NCBI RefSeq assembly: GCF_000006405.1
Contig: NW_003211397.1
Coordinates: 510,511 to 532,331 of the forward strand
Length of the DNA stretch: 21,821 nucleotides
From: Perkinsus marinus ATCC 50983
Lineage: Eukaryota > Perkinsozoa > Perkinsida > Perkinsidae
Direction of reading: 5' to 3'
The position numbers and the translations under genes are program-made. The notes beneath the pieces were generated by a model that had not been told where the DNA came from, made no database searches, and was given only the letters and a program-made list of their open reading frames with translations. Shown here piece after piece: positions 9,464 through 17,434 of the stretch; positions within the stretch are counted from its first letter, which is position 1; each line of letters begins with the position of its first letter.

Positions 9464-10123
9464 TCAGTCGAATGTGGTCAAATATTTATCGATGACTGTT
9501 CGGACAAAAACGTCAGCGATCGGCGTTCCTTCCCTCGCAGCTCCACCAACTGCCTCTTGGTACTCGGGATCGAGACGCCACCAACTCGAATGAATGGTTT
9601 CGATGTATTTGTCACAATCGATATAGTGGGGGAAAGGAAACTCGGCCTGCGGCAGTTGTCTGATCCTGAAGACGATCCTCCAAGTCGAAAAAAAGGAGAA
9701 ATACGTTAAGTTACTTTCGAAGCACACCCTCTGAGTAGAAATTTATGATCGTGGATCTGTCGGAATTGTCGGACTGTCGGAAATACACCACACGAGTCTC
9801 GCTGTCAACCTTGCCTTCCACCGAGCACCAACGCCTGAATCGGCAAATCTACGTTTTTCCTCGGGATCGATACCCAAGAGTCTTGCGTACCTGTATTCGA
9901 TCAAATCACCCGGAGGGTCCTCAGTTCCCACTCTATCGGCCTGAATAAGTTGGGTGTACATTCAGAACTTGCTGTGATGTCCACCATGGCCTACCTCAAC
10001 TTCCGGGATAGTTCTAGGCTCACTCAGAAGCGACTGTCCATAAGGCGTGCTCCCACGGCTTAAACGAGCCTCAACATGGAGTAACCCCAGTAGAGAAGCA
10101 ACGAAGAGAATACGCAATAGCAT
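9464..10123 (-). CDS. Small secreted protein A (170 aa), four exons, tandem family
   Basis: Exons on the minus strand: 10123-9995, 9940-9891, 9834-9715, 9677-9464; introns 54, 56 and 37 bp, all GT-AG with matching phases. The product starts with a signal peptide, MLLRILFVASLLGLLHVEA, then RLSRG. Later landmarks are TEDPPG, RRWCSVEGKVD, RVVYFRQSD, YSEGVLRK, FPFPHYIDCDKYIETIH, PIADVFVRT and DKYLTTFD. Two cysteines (in WC and DC) are conserved in all three paralogs and may form a disulfide. The first intron contains an in-frame stop, which shows it must be removed. The ATG used is conserved in A, B and C; upstream in-frame codons exist but would bury the signal peptide. No known family is recognised; secretion is inferred. 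Confidence 0.75.
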
Positions 10124-10172
10124 GTGACAAATAATACTGCCAGGGATACCCAGTAATATAAATATCTTCTCC

Positions 10173-10191
10173 CACATCCTACATCGACATC
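10173..10191 (-). promoter_or_regulatory. Conserved leader motif upstream of gene A
   Basis: CACATCCTACATCGACATC is repeated at 12240-12258 and, with one change, at 14231-14249, in each case about 50-75 bp upstream of the secreted-protein ATG. On the coding strand it reads GATGTAGGATGTG and could be a 5' UTR intron acceptor or a core promoter element. Confidence 0.35.
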
Positions 10192-10593
10192 GACCGTAGT
10201 TCACCTTCGGGCTTTATTGCTAGCCGCTAGCCGCACGAAACTCGTGCCACGAGACGAGACAATGTTATGAGGTGTTTTGCCTTAAGACCCGTCTCCTTTT
10301 TACCATCGTTCTTTCACCCTGCGACAATCCCAACATAGCACTGTATCGCGTTACTGAGTCATAACAATACTGGGCTTGCCGCTTAGAATAATGATGCAAA
10401 AGCCACCAGTGACGGAGATTCTATCATCGCCTCACTTAGCGAAGTTCACTGTCTCTAAGGAGTCCAGTAACGTGCGATCGTGGTATTATGGGTCGTCGTA
10501 CTATAATAGCATCTGAGTCGACTGATCCAGCCATAATGATATCAATTTCTAAGCCAATAGTTCAAGCGCTAAAAGCTGCATAACGGAGGACAA

Positions 10594-10614
10594 CTCGTAT
10601 TACGAGGTGACTCG
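10594..10614. promoter_or_regulatory. Conserved 21-bp element, unit B
   Basis: Identical copy of the element at 8659-8679. Unlike the rest of the unit B spacer it is unchanged, which suggests constraint or gene conversion. Confidence 0.5.
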
Positions 10615-11531
10615 AAAAAATCACTTCCCTCCTACGTTACACTGCTTAGGGCAAAATAGATATAGGAACTCCTCGCCATTGAGCTCCTTACAGGTCCCAT
10701 ATGATTCTGAGCATAGATTGACGCCTATGCTGAATGAGTTGTACGGTACAACTCATTCGGTAACACCGAATCGGTATAGATGCATCTGGGTACAGGTACA
10801 ACTTGTACCTGAACAGTCCCTGATAGTCTGTTATCGGAGAGCAACCCTGACAGACGAAATTTTCTGACTAATTCAATCCCCAATCCGTTTATACTTGATA
10901 TTACCCGGCCTCAGAAGTATCTGAGTCGGATTTTATCCCTTGCTGATCTGATTCAGTCTCCATCAGGCAAGTCTCAATAAAGATTATCGCGTGCTTAGCT
11001 TCCGCATGAACTTCTTTTTGAGTTAATGTATAGAGGAATTAACGGTGGGAACGATACGGTAATACTTCATGGTACTACTGATACCTCTCAGTGGAGTATC
11101 ATGGGCGTCTGAGAGGCCGCCTCTCTGGACATTCATCATGAATGGTTCATAGCGGTGGGCCTCCATGCAGAGTGCTCCCCATCGATACGCTGCAATGTTC
11201 GCATGCGTTGCGCAATCACACTTCGCTGGTCTCATGATCGAAGAAATAAATCTCGCTGATAAGTTTATCAGTTTCGTCGTGTTATTTGATGCAAAGTGTT
11301 ATCGACGACCAATCATCCGACTCGGATGATAAGTCGTCCATAGCCGGTCTATCTCGGATGCTCCGAGACAATTAGGATGATGGGGTGGGCGTGGAATACA
11401 GGCAAAAGCTCAGAATGCAAACCTATCTTTGAAAGTGACTTTCTCTAGAACTCAAATCCAACGAGAGACAACAGGAACATCTCAACAACTACGGGGCTTC
11501 CCAACAACCATGCCCTGCATTAACTGTATTC

Positions 11532-12178
11532 TCAGCCGAATGTGGTGACATATTTATCGAAGATGGTTCGGACAAAAACGTCAGCGATCGGCGCTCCTTC
11601 CCTCACAGCTTCAATAACTGCATATCGGTAATCTGGCTCGAGGAGCCAGCAAGCCCGATGAATGGTCTCGATGTAGTTGCCACAATCGATTATGTGGGGG
11701 AAGGGAAAAAGATCCTGTGACAGTTGTCTGATCCTGAGGACGATCCTACAAGCCGAAAAAAGGAGAAATACGTTAAGCTACTTTCGGAGCACACCCTCTG
11801 AGTAAAGGTTTATGATCGTGGATCTGTCGGAATCGGCGGATTGTCGGAAATACACCACACGAGTCTCGCCGTCAACCTTGCCTTCCACCGAGCACCAACG
11901 CCTGAATCGGCAGATCTATGTTTTTCCTCTAAATCGATGCCCAGGAGTCTTGCATACCTATTCGGAGTCAGAACACCCGGGGGGTCCTCAGTTCCCACTC
12001 TGTTGGGCTGAATGAGTCGGATCATTTGGAACCCATTATGATGACCTACCTCTACTTTCGGGACCCTTTCGCGGTTGCTCAGATGCGACTGTTCCAGAGG
12101 CGTGTTCCCACGACTCAGACGGGTCTCGACATGGAAAGACCCCAGTAGAGAGGCAACAGAGAGAATACGCAATAGCAT
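11532..12178 (-). CDS. Small secreted protein B (170 aa), paralog of A
   Basis: Exons 12178-12050, 12007-11958, 11901-11782 and 11745-11532 (129, 50, 120 and 214 bp, the same lengths as in A); introns 42, 56 and 36 bp. Signal peptide MLLRILSVASLLGSFHVET, then RLSRG. The third and fourth exons read SADSDRST, NLYSEGVLRK, FPFPHIIDCGNYIETIH, PIADVFVRTIFDKY. All introns happen to be open when read through, so a single 144-residue frame also exists; exon conservation with A and C argues for splicing. Differences from A are mostly conservative and the frame is intact. In exon 4 a cluster of substitutions creates CTGGCTC-GAG-GAGCCAG (11633-11649) without changing length. Confidence 0.75.
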
Positions 12179-12693
12179 GTGACAAATAATACTACCGTAC
12201 ATACCCGGTATGTAGATGTAGATGATACCACTCATTTTACACATCCTACATCGACATCTACAAATTTTCCGAACTAAATATAACTGCTCAGCGTCTTCTG
12301 TCCGTAGTCATCTTCGAGCACACGCAGTTCACCTTTATTGCTACTCGCTCGCCACACGAGACGAGACATGATGTTTGCTTGAGTCCCGTCTCTTTTTTAC
12401 CATCGCCTCTTACTCTGCTACTTTTTGTGGCCGACAGTTACTAACATCTCGCTGTATCGCGTTACTGAGTCATAACAATACTGAGCTTTCCGCTTGGACT
12501 AATACCACACAAGCCATCAGTGACGGAGATTCTATCATCACTTCGCCGCCTCTATAGAGTTAACTTGACTCAGTCAAGAATCTCAGAGCGATCGTTGTAT
12601 TATGAGTCGTCGTGCTATGATACCGTTTGACTGTGATGATATTAATTCCTAGGCTTGGAATTACAGCGCTACAAGCTGCGTATCCGATGAAGC

Positions 12694-12714
12694 CTCGTAT
12701 TACGAGGTGACTCG
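12694..12714. promoter_or_regulatory. Conserved 21-bp element, unit C
   Basis: Identical copy of the element at 8659-8679, again followed by a diverged A/T-rich stretch. Confidence 0.5.
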
Positions 12715-13497
12715 GAGAAGTTCAATTTCTCGCTCTGTTATACTGTACAGGGTGGAATAGATGTAGGGACTCCGAGCCCTTGAGTTCCTCGAAGGTCTAT
12801 TCTTCTGAGATAAGCACCGGATCGGGACAACGGACACCCTCCATGAGTATATAAGACTAAAGACATTGAATTTCAAACAACCGTGATTATGGCGGACTGA
12901 TATGCACATGTGATATTTGTGTGTATAGTATACACACTATACTCTCTACGATCGTGTCCGTCAAACAGTGTCGGATGATCGCATGGTATGTCTCAATCAG
13001 TAACGGCACTCTCATTATTAAGGCTTCTAAGTCGGTCACAACTCGGATGTACATCTCAGCTTTCTCACCTTTGGCCTGATTCCTCAACGGAACCATAGGG
13101 TGACTAATTCTGTATCACTATCAGACCGTGCTCAAAGCAATTCTGAGCCAAAGAATTTGTGAACTCCCGGCCTGTAGTAAATTCAAAGTGAGACATGTAC
13201 TGAGCCGACAGTCACTGACTATCAGTTGCAATCCGCCGATTCCATAATCGACGAAATCAATCTCGCTGATAATGATAACAAGTTCGCGGTGTTAGTGGAT
13301 TAAAGGGTTATAGGCAGCCAAGCAACCGGGACAGTTAAGATTATGGGGGTGGGCGTGGAATACAGGCAAAAGCTTGGAATGAAAACATATCTTGGGAGGT
13401 GACTTCCTCTACAACTCAAAGCCCATGAGAGACCACAGAACATCTCAACAAATGTAGGGTTGCCTACCAACCATGCGAGACCCATTCAATCCAAGAT

Positions 13498-14172
13498 TCA
13501 GTCGAGTGTAGTCAAATATTTATCGAAGACTCTTCGGACAAAAACATCAGCGATCGGTGTCCTTCTCCTCGCAGCTTCACCAACTGCATCTCGGTACACT
13601 CGAAGGAAAATCAACCAGAACAAATGAATGGCGCCGATGTATTTGTCACAATCGAGTAAGTGATGGAAAGGGAACTCGGCCCATGACAGTTGCCTGACCC
13701 TAAGGACGACTCTCTAAGTCGAAAAAGAGGAGAAACGTATCAAGTTACCCTCGAAGTACACTCCGTGAGTAGAGGTTTATTATCGTGGAGTTGTTGGAAT
13801 CGTCGGACTGTCGGAAATACACCACACGAGGCTCGCCGTCAACCTGGCCTTCCACCGAGCACCAACGCCTGAATTGGAAGGTTCTTCCAGGGGATCGATA
13901 CCCAGGAGTCTCTCATACCTATTTGGAGTCAGAACACCCGGAGGGTCCTCAGTTCCCACTCTGTCGGGCTGAATGAGTCGGATCATTTGGAACCGATTAT
14001 GATGCTCCCCATGGCCTACCTCTACTTCCGGGATAGTTGGACTATTCCGCGCTATGCTAGTTCTAGGCTTGCTCAGAAGCAATTGTCCATGAGGCGTGCC
14101 CCCACGACTCAAACGAGTCTCAACATGAAATATCCCCAGTAGAGAGGCAACAGAGAGAATACGCAATAGCAT
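13498..14172 (-). CDS. Small secreted protein C (178 aa), paralog of A and B
   Basis: Exons 14172-14020, 13968-13919, 13868-13749 and 13711-13498; introns 51, 50 and 37 bp. Exon 1 is 24 bp longer than in A and B, adding eight residues (around TSIARNSP) without breaking the frame; the other exon lengths are identical. Signal peptide MLLRILSVASLLGIFHVET, then RLSRG. Landmarks: RRWCSVEGKVD, NNSTIINLYSRSVLRG, HHLLDCDKYIGAIH, PIADVFVRRVFDKYLTTLD. The acceptor of the last intron is shifted in base content (GAG, A) but holds the same position. The C-terminal half is the most diverged of the three. Confidence 0.75.
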
Positions 14173-14271
14173 GTGACAAATAATACTGCCATGGATGCCC
14201 AGTAATTGGTAGATAATACCACTCCTTTCACACATCCTACATCAACATCTACAACGTATTAACATCTAGCA

Positions 14272-14433
14272 CTACTCACGCTGCTCGCGACCGAGTCGTG
14301 AGCTGCACTCATACACGTCTCTCTTGTACGACCCTTCAACTCACTTCCAGGAGGAGAAGCGCTGAAGATAGAATTTTACGACTTTAAGAGGACCGAATAA
14401 CGCGAGGAACACTAGCAGGATTAGGATGCGCAT
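14272..14433 (-). CDS. Possible secreted micro-peptide (39 aa), two exons
   Basis: Starts MRILILLVFLALFGPL, a good signal peptide, then KVVKFYLQRFSSW. A strong donor (GTGAGT) follows and a 42-bp intron (14344-14303) joins a short second exon ending at the TAG at 14272-14274. The gene sits between gene C and the next secreted-protein gene, on the same strand. It may instead be the first exon of a longer gene or a decayed relative of its neighbours. The support is the signal peptide and the typical intron only. Confidence 0.3.
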
Positions 14434-14703
14434 GATCGCAATACTAGAGGCAGCAAAATTGCAGCCCGTGATAGTATAGAGTAGATATCTGAACGCTAAA
14501 TAAATGTCCACTCCTTGAGAGTTGCGCTGAAATGTAAAGGCTTGATTCTCATGACTGATATCGTTGCGACGCGTTGCTTTGTCTTTCGCTGAACAGTTTC
14601 TATGAGGCGGCCGACTATTGATGAACACAAAACACGAATCACACTTGATAAATTACCAACCTTGATTATAAAATTATGAATAACACATCACACTCGATCA
14701 CTG

Positions 14704-14784
14704 ATGTTCTTGACCAGTAAATTGCTGGTTAAGAACATGAGTGAACATCAAAAACATCAGGCATTTTGCGTTGAACAAAATGCC
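14704..14784. terminator. Two strong hairpins at the end of the 157 aa gene
   Basis: GGCATTTTG (14760-14768) pairs with CAAAATGCC (14776-14784) around a 7-base loop and overlaps the last codons. Just past the stop, 14704-14717 pairs with 14725-14738 (14 pairs, one G-U) around TAAATTG. Position fits 3' end formation or mRNA stability, but eukaryotic terminators are not normally of this kind, so the role is uncertain. Confidence 0.4.
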
Positions 14785-15438
14785 CTCCAAAGGGCCCTCC
14801 GAATAACATCTTTATTTTCATCCTTGTTCGGATCCGTGTCAGAGAAGTAATATTCGTCGGTCGAGCGTTCAGCATCATGAAGAGCCTGGACAAGCTCGCC
14901 ACAGGTATAGGAAGGATTAGCGTAGTAACCCGTCACAACTTCTGGTCCGCTTCTGCTTCTAAAAGATCAGGCAACAGGGTGCGGAAGCACTATGCGTGTT
15001 AATACGAACAAATGAATCGGAAAAGAATTTCAGGTTATTCATGTTAATATCTGTATACTCACGAGTCACGAGATTTGAGCTTTCATGAAATAGTAAGGAA
15101 ACCAAACATATGTTCCAACACTGCCGAGGAGATTCCTCAACAATGACGATGCACGACCTACGTCTCAGCATCCAAGCACTTGGTAGCAATCCTATTGTGC
15201 TCATTCGCATACACCTCCAACGTCAAGTCGTCGAAAGAAGCTGTGCACTTCCCGTTGACAACTTTAGCTTTGACCTGAATACAAGTACATCGCCTGTTAC
15301 ATTAAGCAGTGCTTGGCAAGCACTCCCTACAGGAGCTGGAGAAGAAGGTAGTTCCACAGATAAACTGCGGCGAAGATTAGGTCTCGCGTCACTGGCGATA
15401 GTAGTACCAATGGCCAGAAGACAAGCGACGATGCGCAT
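14757..15438 (-). CDS. Small secreted protein (157 aa), four exons
   Basis: Exons 15438-15331, 15274-15162, 15120-15070 and 14958-14757; introns 56, 41 and 111 bp, GT-AG, phases match. Signal peptide MRIVACLLAIGTTIASDA, then RPNLRRSL. The mature part reads VVNGKCTASFDDLTLEVYA, ATKCLDAE, YVWFPYYFMKAQI, EVVTGYYANPSYTCGELVQ, DEYYFSDTDPNKDENKD and ALWRAFCSTQNA, with four cysteines after the signal peptide. Codon choice and composition of the last exon are clearly protein-like. No family recognised. Same strand and similar size and exon number as the A-C family, and the C-terminal DVIRRALWRAF loosely recalls DVFVRTVIDKYL there, but homology is not shown. Confidence 0.6.
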
Positions 15439-15446
15439 CAAAGACA

Positions 15447-16040
15447 GTGAACTATCGAACTTCGAGGTAACAGAGTTCACGGTAGGAAAAAACCAGCACT
15501 CACGAGGGTTGAGTGGAAGCAGCAATCAGAATGGCCACTACTGGTTGATAAGGGAAATCTGGATAGTCAGCATCGACTGATGTTCATGAGAAGCTCTCGA
15601 CAAGGGCATTCCTCCAACTGGAAATGATTTTGAGCAATGAGGGAAATGGAAATACTTCTCGGCCCGGAATGTCTCTTGGCTCGCCCAGATTTAAGCTTAC
15701 ATGGCGACATGCCCGGCTCGATCGTATTGCCCGAAGGGTTTTGAAAGCCCGGCTTCCCCAACTGAGCTCAGGGGTCTCACCACTGTGGTTCAAGGAGTTG
15801 CGCACAGCTCGCGCTTGGAGCGTATGAAAAGTTTTCATTGAAAACTAGTATGAAGTCACCGAAATTTTTAAACGTAGTATGCGATACGTCCGATTCGGAC
15901 GTGACTACACTAATGCGTTACGGCTCCCAAACGAGGTCGCCTGTCCTACCATACCGAGTATTGGCAACACTACGCATCAGGATGCTGATAACCGCTGGGT
16001 GGGGCGTGACAGCTAGCAAGCTTCGGCCATCCTCTCGTCA
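15447..16040. other. Spacer upstream of the 157 aa gene
   Basis: No supported gene. Short opposing open frames overlap at 15580-15840, and none shows family features. Two one-base-spaced palindromes lie here: AGTTTTCA-T-TGAAAACT (15830-15846) and ACGTCCGA-T-TCGGACGT (15886-15902). Confidence 0.4.
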
Positions 16041-16462
16041 TCATCCATCGTCAACGCGGCTCTCCGTCGCCACTTCAGCTCCATTGGCGCCTACAATGAC
16101 CACTCCAGACATCCTAAAAACCAGATCAGAGTTCATCCTCGCAGCATTACATGCTTCTCGGATGCTGGCACACGGAGACTCCGTGACGGAGTCTGCGTGC
16201 ACCTCTGAGACATACCACTCGTCGGTCGGCATTTGTCTTGTGATTCGTAAATTCAACTTACGACTTTCAACTCTTCTTCCAGAATTGGAACTTCTGTTAG
16301 TCTCTTCCGACTACAAATATCAAACTCGGAATTCGAACTCGAACCCCTATGAAAAACTCCTTTCACTCTACGAAAATCATATTTTATTTCCTTTTTATTT
16401 GTTCCTCCACTTGGATGATCATTCGATGGAAGCGGGAGTGCCAATGGCAAGAACCTCGTCAT
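16041..16462 (-). CDS. Possible small secreted protein (125 aa), two exons
   Basis: Exons 16462-16262 and 16217-16041 with a 44-bp intron (donor GTAAGT). Starts MTRFLPLALPLPSND, a short weak signal peptide, then a basic region (RKRLTEVPILEEELKV) and, after splicing, WYVSEVHADSVTESPCASIRE and SGVVIVGANGAEVATES. Strand and size match the other secreted genes to its left. The opposite strand carries a 210-codon open frame (15850-16479), so the call is uncertain. The palindrome AGACTCCGT-G-ACGGAGTCT (16176-16194) lies in exon 2. Confidence 0.3.
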
Positions 16463-16549
16463 TGACTGCCAATCGTTGATTTCAGTCGCCACTGGAAATC
16501 CAACCGTGGCTGAATGACGTCTCGGATATCAAACCCAATAGGCTCGAGT

Positions 16550-16569
16550 GACTCGACTCGAGTCGAGTC
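16550..16569. repeat. Perfect 20-bp palindrome
   Basis: GACTCGACTCGAGTCGAGTC reads the same on both strands. It is also two and a half turns of a GACTC / GAGTC word. It sits in the spacer upstream of the 125 aa candidate and could be a binding site or a slippage product. Confidence 0.9.
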
Positions 16570-16935
16570 GAACGGGGTTTTTATCAGGTGGGATTGCCGA
16601 ATACAGAGGCCGCTACGCCAGAGGACTATATCATTCAGGAATCTGTGCGCCGAATTTTATTTGAACTAGTTTGACTAAATCGTAAAACTAGTCTAGTTTC
16701 ACGGTTACCTTCGATTAGGGGATTAACATCCCAGGAATGAGAAACACAATTTCATGACTGAGGAGATCAGTTTCGGGAGAGGGGGAGATGAAGCTGAATC
16801 GGTGCGCCACATCATTTTACTCACGCGCAAAGACTTCCGGCTGCTGATTGCGTTCGACGAAGCGGCGAAGCAATGATCCGCGGACGCTCGCTACGGACAG
16901 ATGCTCCTAGCAGACAGTTATACAATGCATAAACA
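16570..16935. other. Spacer, no gene seen
   Basis: Contains AAACTAGTCTAGTTTCAC-type near-palindromic words at 16685-16702 and otherwise nothing that could be assigned. It would hold the promoters of the divergent genes on both sides. Confidence 0.4.
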
Positions 16936-17434
16936 ATGGTTATGCGTTGTAGAACCGCTGTAGGGAACCGACATCTACGAGGGAGATTGAGTCACAACAA
17001 CTGCGGGGAACACAACCATCGAGATACACTGACGGAAGGACTTGTGCTGATAAGTCGGTTTTTCCTACGCCTCTGTGCAGCTCTTCTTACCGGCATCACC
17101 GTCATCACCACCATCATTAGCAGCATCATTAGCAGCATCATTAACAGCATCATTAGCAGCATCATTACCAGCATCAGTACCAGCATCTTTACCAACATAC
17201 TCGAATATCAGTGGCCCGCACGTCAACAGCACTTTTATCAGCGTTTTCTGCTGCGATATAATAGATTTGTATGACGAATGAAGGCGATGACCTGAGAAAC
17301 AAATACCTATTAAACTTCAGGTGTACAATGAAGTTACGCTCAGCGCCCAGGTGTTGGGGCTTATTGGAACGATCCTTTTGCCATTCCTCGCAAATGCAGC
17401 AGTACCAAGCGTTGTCACCAGCATCTTCGGCTGA
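16936..17434 (+). CDS. Possible hydrophobic Ile/Ser-repeat protein (148 aa), two exons
   Basis: Exons 16936-17268 and 17321-17434 with a 52-bp intron (GTATGA to TTCAG) in phase 0. The N-terminal part is basic with an RFFLRLCAALLTG hydrophobic stretch. Then comes a tetrapeptide repeat, SSII / NSII / TSII, encoded by the 12-bp minisatellite at 17105-17180, then HFYQRFLLRYNRF. The spliced end gives VLGLIGTILLPFLANAA and VPSVVTSIFG, a likely membrane segment. No family recognised. The repeat stays open in all plus frames and at least one minus frame, so openness alone is weak evidence; the clean intron joining two hydrophobic halves is the main support. Confidence 0.35.
17105..17190. repeat. 12-bp minisatellite (CATCATTAGCAG), about 6-7 units
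   Basis: Units CATCATTAGCAG repeat with single changes (AACAG, ACCAG, CAGTACCAG, CTTTACCAA), degrading to the right. The unit length is a multiple of three, so every reading frame through it is a four-residue repeat. Confidence 0.85.

Larger units (their letters stand above)
8400..10330 (-). repeat. Tandem array unit A
   Basis: First of three head-to-tail units. Shared landmarks in order: CATCAGTGATGGAGACTC (8478 on), the 21-bp element at 8659-8679, a diverged spacer, gene A (9464-10123 minus), then CACATCCTACATCGAC (10173 on) and CACGAGACGAGAC. The distance between the 21-bp elements of A and B is 1935 bp. The spacer 8400-9460 is alignable with unit C over nearly its full length but has no shared open frame. 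Confidence 0.85.
10330..12410 (-). repeat. Tandem array unit B
   Basis: Same landmark order as unit A: 21-bp element at 10594-10614, gene B at 11532-12178, CACATCCTACATCGAC at 12240. The period to unit C is 2100 bp. Its spacer between about 10700 and 11250 does not align with A or C and is rich in hairpins, so this part was replaced or rebuilt. Confidence 0.85.
12410..14240 (-). repeat. Tandem array unit C
   Basis: Landmarks: TGTATCGCGTTACTGAGTC (shared with unit B) at the left, 21-bp element at 12694-12714, gene C at 13498-14172, and CACATCCTACATCAAC at 14231. The spacer aligns with unit A (for example ATGTACATC, GAGTATAT, AATCCGCCGATT). Confidence 0.85.

Noticed and set aside
9745-9948. 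Plus-strand frames of about 65 codons repeated in all three units (also 11812-12015 and 13785-13976)
   Set aside because: They are antisense to exons 2-3 of the secreted-protein genes, and their similarity follows from that. They also cross the introns.
10050-10070. RxLR-type translocation motif after the signal peptide (RLSRG)
   Set aside because: The residues do not match RxLR, and the position directly at the cleavage site is unlike oomycete effectors.
11810-12244. Continuous 144-residue minus-strand frame as the gene B product
   Set aside because: It reads through two introns. The equivalent path in gene A hits a stop, and only the spliced frame keeps RRWCSVEGK and RVVYFRQS in all three paralogs.
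15850-16479. Uninterrupted 210-codon plus-strand frame
   Set aside because: The longest open frame in the window, but it lacks recognisable motifs, contains two spacer palindromes and overlaps a minus-strand two-exon model. Not excluded; kept as the alternative there.
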